Shown piece by piece: positions 54,637 through 63,849 of a stretch of 64,000 nt of DNA. A model generated the notes under the pieces. It had not been told where the DNA came from. It made no database searches and saw only the letters and a list, made by a program, of their open reading frames with translations. Source of the stretch: Candidatus Saccharicenans sp. Its GTDB lineage: Bacteria > Acidobacteriota > Aminicenantia > Aminicenantales > Saccharicenantaceae. The stretch's first letter is position 1; every line of letters starts with the position of its first letter. The stretch lies in contig JASEIU010000002.1 in NCBI GenBank assembly GCA_030017715.1, positions 48,906 to 112,905 of the forward strand. The letters run 5' to 3'. Position numbers and translations under genes: made by a program.

Positions 54637-55767
54637 TTACCTCCATTTAAGATATTGTTGAACGGCCTCCCGTGACATAAAGCTCTCCTTCACCATTCTC
54701 TCTGCCAGAAATATCGGATATAGATGAACATGCCATCTCCTATCCTGTCCATGTGGTGTTACGTGACGTTCTCCAATGAGGGCCGCAGAAACCTTATCCA
54801 GTAGCCTCGAATCAAGGGGCTCTCTTGATGGGTTAACCAGTTCCACTTTTATCACCCCCATCAAGGGATAATCCATATGTTTTTGCTCTCTTATACGTAC
54901 ATACCAGAAAACCGCCTTGCCTTCCCTGGCGCTAAAAGCAGCTGTTCTGTGTTCATTTCTCAGATTTGCAAGTAATTGATATATTGAAAGCCGTTCTGCC
55001 TTTGGCCCCCGTCCTATGACGAATTGAGGGTCTTTTCTAAAATTTTTGGATACACCTATTACCGGCTTAATTTCTTCGTATTTTAAGAGATCTTCAAGCA
55101 GCGGGTTAAACAAAAGAGAGCCGTCAGCAATAAGCCATTCATCACTGGACAGATCAGGAATAACTTTCTTAATAAATTCTATTTCAAGTTTTCGCATAGC
55201 AAAACGAATTTTCCCACCAGCTTTGATGCGCAAATCAAAGCCTGCCAGCTTATCAGTGATAATATCTTTTTCCGTCAGATCCAAAAATTTTACGCCAGCC
55301 TTTTCTGCCAAACCTTCTAACCTATTCCACACCGAATCAGATAATCTCTGACGGCTGGCCATCAGCACGTTTCCAACATCGAGAGCTCTTTTACTTACTG
55401 ATCCATCATTCTTTCTTTCCAGAACGCAGGCTCCAATCTGAGCAAAAATTACAGGAGATTCTCTTTCATGCTCAATAATGGTCCCTAAAAAATAAGAACG
55501 AAAGGAACCATCTAGAAAATAGCGAAATAATTCCTGTCTTTTTCGGGCTTCCGGAGTGACAGATCGATAAAGCTCTACTTTTTTGCCAGACTGCTCTCTC
55601 TCAAAAATGGCATCAAATATTCTTTCTTCTGCATTAAAAGCACGATCTTCAAATTCTTCAAAGTCCGGTCGTTCTAAATCTTCTATAGCGCCTCCTACTG
55701 CCGGCAATACCTCAACATCATTAGCTATCTTTTTAAGAACTTCTCGAAGACCTATCAGAGCCTTCAT
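54637..55767 (-). CDS. nurA: NurA-domain nuclease
   Basis: A 376-residue nuclease of the RNase-H-like NurA family. The first catalytic Asp is D86 in YFLDGSFRSY, the second D215 in WLIADGSLLF, and VIGVSKNF (K241) follows as in archaeal NurA. The C-terminal HVHLYPIFLAERMVKE is also typical. NurA resects DNA ends with HerA. It overlaps the methyltransferase stop by an ATGA (55764-55767) and is followed directly by HerA, so the three products are probably made together. Confidence 0.88.
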   Translation of the reverse strand: MKALIGLREVLKKIANDVEVLPAVGGAIEDLERPDFEEFEDRAFNAEERIFDAIFEREQSGKKVELYRSVTPEARKRQELFRYFLDGSFRSYFLGTIIEHERESPVIFAQIGACVLERKNDGSVSKRALDVGNVLMASRQRLSDSVWNRLEGLAEKAGVKFLDLTEKDIITDKLAGFDLRIKAGGKIRFAMRKLEIEFIKKVIPDLSSDEWLIADGSLLFNPLLEDLLKYEEIKPVIGVSKNFRKDPQFVIGRGPKAERLSIYQLLANLRNEHRTAAFSAREGKAVFWYVRIREQKHMDYPLMGVIKVELVNPSREPLDSRLLDKVSAALIGERHVTPHGQDRRWHVHLYPIFLAERMVKESFMSREAVQQYLKWR

Positions 55768-58700
55768 TCCTCATTATCCTCGCTGTTATCTTCTTGCCCC
55801 TGAAGCTGTTCAAGGCTTTCCTTTATTTCCCTCATCTCCTCATCTTTTAAACCCCATATCTTAGATGCCACTTGATCAATTTCTTCTTCTATTTCTTTTA
55901 CTTTTTCACTATCTCCTAAACCAGCTGCTACGTGCGCCTTTTGTGATAGCTCAGCTAATTTGACATGTAACAAGTCTTTACTTTCAAATTTCGGAACAAA
56001 TATATTTTCTAAAACATGCATAGATCCCATGCTTTTGCCACCCTCTTGACTATAAGAAACAGCAGCAAATTGAAATGGGACAGAGTTGACCAAAGCCGCA
56101 ATATAATGAGCTTCTTCTTTAGTTCCACACTCGACCAAGGTTATTGTCTCTTGAGGGATAATCGGCTTCTTATATAAAGTGCCTATTACCGCTGCCTCTA
56201 TTCTTGCCATTCTGGTCCATACCACCTTCCAGGGGGCAAAGGTATAATCACCAATTGCAAACATTGTATAAAATGGAGATCCCTTTATTAACATATCTTT
56301 AATTCCACGTGACGCTCTCGAAAGCAGAACTTTTTCAAATCGCTTCAGATAGTCATATGTTTTTGGAAATCGGCCCTTCATATCTTTTTCAGGAATCGCA
56401 GTAAGCCTCATTCCCGGCTCGTGAGTTATTAAAATATTAGCAGATGGTTTAGCATGCCAACGCTGAACATCTCGGCCGCGAAGAAGGGGGTATAGTAAAT
56501 CAGGCTCAATAGTTTCAGTAACTCTCTCTACCTTGACTTTTGCACCTTCAGTTATGTTTTGTATTACCACCAAATTATCTGGCCTTCTTAAAACTATGTC
56601 AACCCAATAAACAGCATTAGCGCCGCCTGTATATGCGCCAGCATGAGCTTCATAATTCGATTTTCCGAGAAGTTTTTTAATGGCCATTATTGCTCCAGGG
56701 CGAGCAGTTAGCCAAGGGGATGTAACATCCTGAGGATCTACTGGCTCGGCCTGATATTCAAGACGTATTGTTGCTTTTAATACTTCATCAATCGTGCTAT
56801 CAAATGAAATTCGTCCTCTTTTTAACTTCCGCCATAAGGTATAAGGAACAGGATATTGATTCTGTTTTCCTTTTTGAATAATCATAAAAGCAGTTCGGTT
56901 AGATGCGCTTTCAAACGGCTTAAGATTTACCATATCATCTACACGCAATATAGCTATAGGTGTTAAATCATTAATATTTTTTTTGATGAGAAACTTTCTA
57001 AATCCCTTTCCCCCTCCTGCAGTCTTAAACAACGATTGTGTAATAACAAATCCGAGCTTTCCGTTTCTTTTTAGCAAATTATCTATTACTACGTATGTCA
57101 TTAATACGGATACATCATCTTTTGACTTACCCAAAAATGCCTCAAATCCTTTATGCGGAAAAAGTTCATATTTTGCCCATAAATAAACTATATCCTTTCT
57201 GTATTGATCTGGAAGATGCTCCCAATTTATCCATGGTGGGTTGCCAACAATATAGTCAAATTTTCCAACTACTAAAGGCGCGAAGTTATTTTTCAGCAAG
57301 CGAGCCCATAAACCGTTTAATCCCTTTTTATGATAGGAGAGCAGTTCACTATAAAGATCATGTACATGTTTTTTGGCGTTCTCATCCCACTCTGAAGTGT
57401 TCAGTTTAAATTTTATGGGTATCGAATTAACGAAGGCTTCCGGACTCGCTTCAGATTTAATTTTTTCTTCTAGGTCTGAACAGAATCGATCAAACCTATC
57501 TTCACGGCAGAGCGCAGTTGGAACTAAAAATTTGCCAATCGCTGTAGGAAATTCAAAAGCATTCTGCTTGAACAGGTCTTCCGAAATGGCAGGAGTTCTT
57601 ACTGAATCTGTTAGATAAACAGGAATGTTTATTATTTCTTTCCTGTGTTCCAGAAGGTCAGCTATCGCCAGAAGATAATTCACCCTTGAGGTTAAAACAG
57701 CCAGGGGATTAACATCAAATCCAACCACATTACTTAAAATGCTTTTAAGAAGGTTCCTTTCATCCACCTGAAGCCTGAAGGCCAGCTCCTTCATCCTGCT
57801 AATAATCAAAACTAGAAAAGTTCCGGAACCGCAGGCCGGATCGAGAAATCGAGTGGCTAAAAGCTTACGTCTTATTTTTGCTTCATTTTTTATTTTCTCA
57901 TCTTTGAACAGCCCCTCATCCAAGCTGTTCAAAACATGTTGAGCCAGCCAATCAGGAGTGTAATATTCACCGAGATTATGTCTGATTTCTCGTGGCAAGA
58001 TGTAATGATAAAGTTTCTTGAAAAGGTCTCTTGTTTCTTCGGGCATTATGGTCAACGTAGTAGGATCATACTCGTCTAATCTTCGCAGCAAGCCCCTTAA
58101 TGTATCCTCAATTTCATTATTCCAGGCCTTTATATACCAGGCAAAGAAATCACCCTCAAGCAAATTTAAAATCCCGTACTGCCTGAATATGCCCCCCGAT
58201 TCCATTTCTTCGAGCTTTCGTCGCAACTCATCGCCATGAAGGACAGCAAGTTCACCGAAAGCCGGCGCACCAAGCCTTACACCGAGATGCCGGGAAATGG
58301 CCAGCCAGGCTAAAAATTTTGCCAGAAGAGCGAAATAGGTATGAAGGACAAAGAAAAAGCGCTGCGCTTCTTCTGAAGTATTTACAACCAGGCCGGCTTT
58401 TCTAACCCACTTTTTCAGAGGTTCAAGTTTTCTACCGCCAAAAGCCTCAGAATAATCGATGGCTTCACTGAAGAATAGCCTCCATTGCTCATATAACTTA
58501 GCTGGAAGACTTTCTGAATCAGTAACGGTTGAATTAAAGGCTTTATACAAACTTTTTAAGAAGTTCTGTGTTTGTAATTGTTCAATTGAAAAATCTCTGT
58601 TAAAATTATTCGCTGTAAGAGCTTTGCCTGAAGAAAGTGAAGTAACCCAAGATAATATTCTCTTTATTGTGTCTTTATTTATTTCGCAAGGAGCCTCTTC

Positions 58701-59126
58701 CAGCCAATCTTTACCTCTAAATCTAATAAAAATAGCATACTTCCCATCCAAAAGTACGCCCGCTAATCTATCAAGCTTATGTTTTTCCTTTTTAGACAAA
58801 CCTACAAGATAATCTTTAAGCTGATCAATTGCTCTTTTCGTAGTCGCGTCTGGTGGATCTTTTAGAACCCCGGGTCTTTTATATTCGATTATAAGCCTGT
58901 TGAACACAGCGTCGGCCCGACCCTGAAAAATTGTATATTCCATGTGAGAAAGCGGATTCATGTTCATTTCCTGGCAAAATCTATCCAATATCAAGTCGAT
59001 TTGATGACGGAAATCAGCTTCATTTGGCTTCTTCGGTACTATCTTCTGAATATGTGAATGTAACGAAGCGGCGTATTCAGCAATTTTTCGTTCTCTAAAT
59101 TTAAAATCCTGGGTATAATCATTCAT
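55764..59126 (-). CDS. Large nuclease-N6-adenine methyltransferase (type IIG/Eco57I-like)
   Basis: An 1120-residue single-chain protein. Near the N-terminus FQGRADAVFNRLIIEYKRP provides a PD-(D/E)xK site (D72, E81, K83) like type I/IIG restriction nucleases. A helical connector follows, then the methyltransferase core with GEYYTPDWLAQHVL, SAM motif DPACGSGTF (429-437) and catalytic NPPW (629-632). The C-terminal half is probably the target-recognition domain. It is the first gene of a tight operon with NurA and HerA; GGGGGAGAAA precedes ATG 59126. BREX PglX is a similar-sized alternative, but that lacks the N-terminal nuclease motif as far as I recall and would come with other genes. Confidence 0.85.
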   Translation of the reverse strand: MNDYTQDFKFRERKIAEYAASLHSHIQKIVPKKPNEADFRHQIDLILDRFCQEMNMNPLSHMEYTIFQGRADAVFNRLIIEYKRPGVLKDPPDATTKRAIDQLKDYLVGLSKKEKHKLDRLAGVLLDGKYAIFIRFRGKDWLEEAPCEINKDTIKRILSWVTSLSSGKALTANNFNRDFSIEQLQTQNFLKSLYKAFNSTVTDSESLPAKLYEQWRLFFSEAIDYSEAFGGRKLEPLKKWVRKAGLVVNTSEEAQRFFFVLHTYFALLAKFLAWLAISRHLGVRLGAPAFGELAVLHGDELRRKLEEMESGGIFRQYGILNLLEGDFFAWYIKAWNNEIEDTLRGLLRRLDEYDPTTLTIMPEETRDLFKKLYHYILPREIRHNLGEYYTPDWLAQHVLNSLDEGLFKDEKIKNEAKIRRKLLATRFLDPACGSGTFLVLIISRMKELAFRLQVDERNLLKSILSNVVGFDVNPLAVLTSRVNYLLAIADLLEHRKEIINIPVYLTDSVRTPAISEDLFKQNAFEFPTAIGKFLVPTALCREDRFDRFCSDLEEKIKSEASPEAFVNSIPIKFKLNTSEWDENAKKHVHDLYSELLSYHKKGLNGLWARLLKNNFAPLVVGKFDYIVGNPPWINWEHLPDQYRKDIVYLWAKYELFPHKGFEAFLGKSKDDVSVLMTYVVIDNLLKRNGKLGFVITQSLFKTAGGGKGFRKFLIKKNINDLTPIAILRVDDMVNLKPFESASNRTAFMIIQKGKQNQYPVPYTLWRKLKRGRISFDSTIDEVLKATIRLEYQAEPVDPQDVTSPWLTARPGAIMAIKKLLGKSNYEAHAGAYTGGANAVYWVDIVLRRPDNLVVIQNITEGAKVKVERVTETIEPDLLYPLLRGRDVQRWHAKPSANILITHEPGMRLTAIPEKDMKGRFPKTYDYLKRFEKVLLSRASRGIKDMLIKGSPFYTMFAIGDYTFAPWKVVWTRMARIEAAVIGTLYKKPIIPQETITLVECGTKEEAHYIAALVNSVPFQFAAVSYSQEGGKSMGSMHVLENIFVPKFESKDLLHVKLAELSQKAHVAAGLGDSEKVKEIEEEIDQVASKIWGLKDEEMREIKESLEQLQGQEDNSEDNEE

Positions 59127-59464
59127 GAATCATTTTCTCCCCCGAGCCAAATTTTATCTTCATTTTTCATATCATTCTAAAAAACCATGATAATATTAGT
59201 CAATATCAGATTTCTTTCAGGTTAAGACATGGTATCCAGGGTAAGGGGAGTATCTGGGAGCGTCGTAGTGGAAAACAGGCAGTTGGGAAGGAGATTGAAG
59301 AAGCCGGGGGGTTAATCAAACTTGCCATTGAAAAAGCAGGGCTTCCTCCGCTAAAAGTTTTGTTAAATCCTTTTAGCCGAAAGGAGGAAACCTTATTCCA
59401 TATTCCATATGACGAGAGATACATATATCCCGGAAACTATGAGCTTTGAAAGAGCCCGGCGGTA
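59127..59464. other. Island right boundary with repeat and orphan coding fragment
   Basis: Holds the right copy of the diverged direct repeat (59211-59270). A frame without any start codon runs 59207-59449 on the plus strand and reads protein-like (KEIEEAGGLIKLAIEKAG, then HIPYDERYIYPGNYEL); I do not recognise it. It looks like the 3' end of a gene truncated by insertion or deletion. Confidence 0.5.
59211..59270. repeat. Right diverged direct repeat flanking the accessory island
   Basis: Partner of 49408-49467, 9803 bp away, same orientation, about 47/60 identical with an 18-bp perfect core. Confidence 0.6.
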
Positions 59465-59992
59465 TTGTCAAGGAAATCCACAATCAGTTCCTATGAGCAG
59501 ATGAGCAGTATCTCTGATTTGTCTAGGATGTATGGGACGACCAGGAAGATAGTGCGGAAGGTGTTGAGGCGTTGGGAGGAGGAGAGAGAGTCAGGGCTTA
59601 AGGACAGGTCACGGAGGCCAAAGAACTCAACCCGTAAGATTTCAGACCGATGACAATGAGTTCTACATCCCGCAGATAGAACGCTGTTCGGACCTTAAGG
59701 AGTTCAACTCCAGAGCTCTGAGGTGGGAGTTTATGTATAATACCAGACGACATCACTCGACTCTAAGTATGACCCCTTACAGGAAGTTGAGGACACAGAT
59801 TAAGATATCAAATCAGGTGGCCCTGTTTCCGGTAATCCAGCTGGAAAAACTCACCGACCTGTATCAAAAACTTTTTCCTCTGCCTGGATACCAGGTATCA
59901 GCCAACGACCACAAAAATAAAATTAGTTTTAACAACGGGAAAATGCTCATGGAAAAGACACGATTTTCGATGCCCCAAAGTCCTCAATAATT
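59465..59992 (+). pseudogene. IS481-type transposase remnant with internal deletion
   Basis: The first part (59465-59653) is a helix-turn-helix region: ISDLSRMYGTTRKIVRKVL and then GLKDRSRRPKNS. A second part in another frame begins near 59643 with TDDNEFYIPQIERCSDLKEF and WEFMYNTRRHHSTLSMTPY, the C-terminal end of an IS481/rve integrase. The central catalytic domain (first two Asp) is absent. The 40 or more residues after the last motif may come from read-through. Inactive. Confidence 0.75.
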
Positions 59993-60020
59993 GGTGCTTT
60001 CGCGCCGCAGCCCCTTTTCC

Positions 60021-61595
60021 TTATGCCCGACCTGACAGGTCTCCGGATGCCTGGGGGCCGGCATTTCGCGGCTCCAGCCGCGGGCAACAGGCTGAAACCA
60101 CGTTGATCATCGCCAGCACCAGAAGCGAGTATCCTGCCCAGATCGAAGCGACAGGAAATACCGACATTATAAACAGATAGGGCTGGGCTGCGCTCCAGGC
60201 CAATGCGGACATAACGCCGATTCCAAAAGAGAACCGGATCGCTCGCCTGATACGGGATTTCGGCGAGAGCGGAGCCAACCGTCGACTGCCGTTGCGAAGT
60301 CCGGCGGCCAGTCGATAGGCCTGATACAGAGAGCTCAGCCCTACAGCCACGATCAGCGCCCACAGCGCCTTTCCGGCTCCGGCCATCCTGCCCATCTTGA
60401 CCGGCTTGAAGCCCTGCCATCGTGACCAGGAGTTCAGCACCTCGGCAATAAAAGGCCAGCTGCGCTGGCTGTTGGTAAGGATGACTATGCCGTCTCCGGA
60501 CTGGGGGACGGCGTGAAAATGAGACATCCAGCCGTGTCCCTGGCCGCCGTGCCAGACCGCCTCCCGCCCATCAGAAAGGGTTTCGATGAAATGCCCGAAG
60601 CCATATCCTTCAGCAACCAATCCATAGAGGCCGCGAATTTCCACCTGCGGGGTATGGATCTGCCTGATGATATCTGGATTCAGAACTCCATTATCAACAG
60701 GCACTCCGGTCAGGCCGGCGCGGATGAAGCGAGCGATATCGTCAGCCGTGGCCAACAGTCCGCCCGAAGCCCTGGCAGGATAGACGTAGGGCGGAACCGG
60801 AGCCCCATTCAGCTCGTACCCCATGGGCATCGCCGGGCGAAAACGCTCATCCCACGAAAAACTCGATCGCTCCATGCCCAGCGGAGCAAGCACCTCATCG
60901 GCCATATATGAAGAAAAATCTCGGCCGGTGACTTCTTCGATGAGCAATTCCAGCAAATTATATCCTGCATTCGAGTATGAGAAACCCGAGCCTGGCTCAC
61001 GGATCAGGCGGATCTCGTCAGTCAGATAGTCCCGTAAAGACGGCATCCCGTCCCCGGGTGGATATTCCACGCTCTGACCGATGGTCCCCAGCGGCAGGCC
61101 GGCATTGCCGCTCAACAGCCGGCGCACCGTAATCTCCCGGGCGGATTGGGAGAAGCGCGGCAAATCGAGGGTCTTTAGATACTTTTGCGCCGGCTCATCC
61201 AGATCAATGAGCCCCTTTTCGACCAGCCGCATGACGCCCCAGGCGGTCACTGATTTGGATATCGACTCCACCCGGCAAATCGAATCAACCGTCATCGGAC
61301 GCTGATGCTCAAGGTCTGCATAGCCGTAGGCCCCGGACCAAACCAGTTCTCCGGCCCGCACCAGGGACAGGCTCGCGCCTGGAACACCGTGCCGTTTCAA
61401 AAGTCGGGGAACGAGTTTGTTCAGGTGGGCGACAAACTCATCAACGGAAACCTCAGCGTTAAACCCGTGCAGTTGAAAACCGCCAGGCCACAGCAGCAGG
61501 ATAATGGTCAAAGGGAACCACGATATCTTCTGCAACCGACATCGGGCGGTCTTGCAGAGGAAGCTGCCTATCCTTTGTTTCTCGATGAGGCTCAT
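60021..61595 (-). CDS. Beta-lactamase-fold serine hydrolase with membrane C-terminus
   Basis: A 524-residue class C beta-lactamase/penicillin-binding-like hydrolase. An N-terminal hydrophobic segment (about 27-42) exports or anchors it. The catalytic Ser-Lys motif is SISK (about residues 115-118). YSN (about 205) and HGGQGHGW near residue 350 are the other motifs. After about residue 400, three to four hydrophobic helices follow, so the C-terminus is embedded. Possibly an esterase or D,D-peptidase rather than a true beta-lactamase. Starts 7 bp after the upstream membrane-protein gene stop, forming an operon. Confidence 0.85.
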   Translation of the reverse strand: MSLIEKQRIGSFLCKTARCRLQKISWFPLTIILLLWPGGFQLHGFNAEVSVDEFVAHLNKLVPRLLKRHGVPGASLSLVRAGELVWSGAYGYADLEHQRPMTVDSICRVESISKSVTAWGVMRLVEKGLIDLDEPAQKYLKTLDLPRFSQSAREITVRRLLSGNAGLPLGTIGQSVEYPPGDGMPSLRDYLTDEIRLIREPGSGFSYSNAGYNLLELLIEEVTGRDFSSYMADEVLAPLGMERSSFSWDERFRPAMPMGYELNGAPVPPYVYPARASGGLLATADDIARFIRAGLTGVPVDNGVLNPDIIRQIHTPQVEIRGLYGLVAEGYGFGHFIETLSDGREAVWHGGQGHGWMSHFHAVPQSGDGIVILTNSQRSWPFIAEVLNSWSRWQGFKPVKMGRMAGAGKALWALIVAVGLSSLYQAYRLAAGLRNGSRRLAPLSPKSRIRRAIRFSFGIGVMSALAWSAAQPYLFIMSVFPVASIWAGYSLLVLAMINVVSACCPRLEPRNAGPQASGDLSGRA

Positions 61596-61602
61596 CAGTT
61601 CT

Positions 61603-62487
61603 CTATTTCAACTTCGCTTCGCCGGCATCGGGTTGAACGTTCTTGAGCATAAGATAGGCGCATAGAATCGCTATTAGATTAAGGGTCGGCACGATAAAGA
61701 CCACGGGAATGACATTAACGCCATTTAAGGCCATGGCAATGATTTTCGCCGTCAGCGCTGTCATCAGCAACGAAAGAAATACGATGTAAACGGTGCCGGC
61801 CAGATATCCAAGGGGTCTTCTCCGGATAAGCAGCAATGCCGAAACAAAAGCCAGAGGCAATAACATGCCCAGGTCAAATCCCTGAACGATCAAAGTGGTG
61901 TAATGCTGCAGACTCTTGGGATAGATGGTGCCGTCGAGCAGGGGCGGCACAATAACGCTCAACCAGAGCAGGGCAATGGAGATTGAACTTACCATGAGAA
62001 ATCCTCCGACGAATTTCGTCGGGGTTTTTGAGGTGAATTGCCGGTCAAGCCCGGAAAGATCGAATGACAGCAACATCATTATCAAACCGAAGGTTGAAAA
62101 ACAAAGCAGGGAGACATAGCCCAGAAACATGATGTTATACATGCCCATGGCCGTGTAAAATAAAAAAGTCACCCAGAAATAACCGAGCGTGCCGGCCAGC
62201 AGGAAACGTCCCCTTAAAGAATTTTGGCGATAGCTGATCAAAGAGATAATAAGGAGAGGAATTCCTATGAACAGGGTGACATAATCCTGGGCGATGCCCT
62301 GAATGGCCACCTCGGCCGACATGTGCTGATAGAGGCCTTTTCCGTAAATTTCAACCGTCTGGCCGCGAATACTCTCATACTGAAAAGGGCCGGGACCTTC
62401 CCGGGAGAAAATGCCAGAGGAGGCGGTGATAGCAGCTACGACCGCAATGAGAGTCACCAGAATGGTAATCGGTCTTTTATACTTCAT
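61603..62487 (-). CDS. Unrecognised polytopic membrane protein
   Basis: A 294-residue protein with about eight hydrophobic segments and a periplasmic-looking loop between the first and second (FQYESIRGQTVEIYGKGLYQHMS). I do not recognise the family. It is followed at 7 bp by the serine hydrolase, hinting at a shared envelope function, and preceded by an interrupted nitroreductase. The residues EYGP... typical of transporters are absent; no catalytic motif is visible. Confidence 0.7.
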   Translation of the reverse strand: MKYKRPITILVTLIAVVAAITASSGIFSREGPGPFQYESIRGQTVEIYGKGLYQHMSAEVAIQGIAQDYVTLFIGIPLLIISLISYRQNSLRGRFLLAGTLGYFWVTFLFYTAMGMYNIMFLGYVSLLCFSTFGLIMMLLSFDLSGLDRQFTSKTPTKFVGGFLMVSSISIALLWLSVIVPPLLDGTIYPKSLQHYTTLIVQGFDLGMLLPLAFVSALLLIRRRPLGYLAGTVYIVFLSLLMTALTAKIIAMALNGVNVIPVVFIVPTLNLIAILCAYLMLKNVQPDAGEAKLK

Positions 62488-62545
62488 TTTTGATACCTTT
62501 TTATATAGTTTTCGACGTTCTTACCGTTTTCTTTCCGCCTGTTTC

Positions 62546-63238
62546 TCAGCTCTGAAGAAGAACATCATCGACCGGACGGCGAAGGGATTTCGGCCGGGGC
62601 TTAGCGTATCCGATACGGATCAGCAGGAGCGGGTGCTCGTTTTCCAGTCCGAGGTGCTGCTGTAACTTTTTCCTGATTTCCAGAACCTCGCACGGCATAT
62701 TTAAATGGGCATGTTTGATGTTGAGGGCCGTGGCCTTAAGCGCAACCCGCTCGAAGCTTCGGCCGACGTTTACCCATGATGGTTTATCGTTCGATCCGGC
62801 GATGAACAAAATCAAGCCTGACGATCCGCGAATGAGTTTTTCGCATTTTTTCGCTTCCCCTTCTGGTGTGGCAAAGTGATTAAGGATGAATTTGCCAACT
62901 GCAGCCGGGGCATAAGGCAACTCCATCGAAGCGGCATTCAACCCGTCGCGCCGGGCCAGCAAGTCCTTTTTGCTGAAACGGATCCACTGGACGAGCTCCC
63001 GGACGAATGCCTGGTCACGAAATTGTGCCACATTGGCCTCTTTGACCAGTTCGATGAGGGGTTCAATTTCGCTCCTCTCGGCGAAAATGCACAGCGAGAC
63101 GCCCTCCTGCTGGCCTGTCTTTTCAAGTTGTTCCAGATGCGCTACGGGAACGGGCTTTTCGTCTTATTTGCTTCGAGTGGATTGCCGAACGGGAATGGCC
63201 TCGAATAAATCAGGGTCCAATTCTACTTTTTCTTCCAT
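62546..63238 (-). pseudogene. Nitroreductase-like gene interrupted by an in-frame stop
   Basis: From ATG 63238 the frame reads LFEAIPVRQSTRSK, then TAA at 63164-63166 (codon 25), then continues DEKPVPVAHLEQLEK without further interruption to 62546. The remainder carries nitroreductase features: NVGRSFERVALKATALN and the C-terminal RIGYAKPRPKSLRRPVDDVL. In relatives a Tyr or Phe sits at the stop, so a TAT/TAC to TAA change is likely. Only about 231 codons remain compared with the roughly 320 of Acg-like members, so the N-terminus may also be lost. A downstream start at 63031 could still make a 161-residue product. Confidence 0.75.
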
Positions 63239-63246
63239 AAAAAACT

Positions 63247-63331
63247 GGGGACACCTAACAGTGTCCCTGATTCTGGCCGATTTGGGCTCAATTTTCCCCA
63301 AGAGAAAAAAGGGACACCGTAAGGTGTCCCC
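63247..63331. repeat. Two REP-like GGGACAC hairpins
   Basis: GGGACAC-CTAACA-GTGTCCC (63248-63267) and the perfect GGGACACC-GTAA-GGTGTCCC (63311-63330) are separated by 43 bp. They are of the GGGGACA...TGTCCCC kind often found as paired REP/BIME elements dispersed by RAYT transposases; no RAYT gene is in the window. Confidence 0.65.
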
Positions 63332-63419
63332 TTACAGGCACGAAGAGGGAAGACTTTGGATTTCATTGGAGCAATTAATTATAATCAGGGATTATTAACG
63401 GAAGAGTTTTTAGAAAAAC

Positions 63420-63692
63420 ATGAAAAAAACCAGGTTCATTTCTGCTCTTATTAAGTCTTATCGTTGCGCTCCAACTCCAGGCCGGATACAGATCAGACCA
63501 TAACTCCCGTATCAACTCCGGTCTCATCTCCGACGTCAGTCTTCAGGCCGTCCGTGTGCCAAAAGGACCGGCAATGGACGGCAACCTGACCGACCCCGTC
63601 TGGCAGGAGACCCTCCCCTTTTCTGACTTTACCCGGGTCTTTCCAGTTAACGGCGCGGCGCCGCTCCACTCAAACGGGAGAATGCAAAGATA
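63420..63692 (+). pseudogene. Broken 5' fragment of a DUF5916/CBM9-like outer-membrane protein
   Basis: After ATG 63420 (MKKTRFISAL) the signal peptide continues only with a one-base frameshift at about 63450 into SLIVALQLQAGYRSDHNS. Then come the CBM9-like start AVRVPKGPAMDGNLTDPVWQ and FSDFTRVFP of DUF5916 barrel proteins. It stops at 63692 after a few residues of unrelated sequence; the full protein would be 700 residues or more. The element at the window's right end probably interrupted it. Confidence 0.65.
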
Positions 63693-63849
63693 ACGATACA
63701 TTGGCTGTCTCCTCAGGCTGGCTTTCTTCAACTGCAGTTTACTGTCCGGAGGAATAAGGCGGGGTCTGCTGGAGCATCTTCCAGGGGCAGGTGAGCCGCA
63801 GAACAGGCCTTGAGCGAGCTGGCCCGTTTCCTGATGAAAAACTCCTGCT

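Noticed and set aside
55764..59126. BREX PglX identity for the large methyltransferase
   Set aside because: No PglZ, BrxC, BrxL or other BREX genes nearby, and the N-terminal D-ExK motif points to a IIG-like restriction protein.
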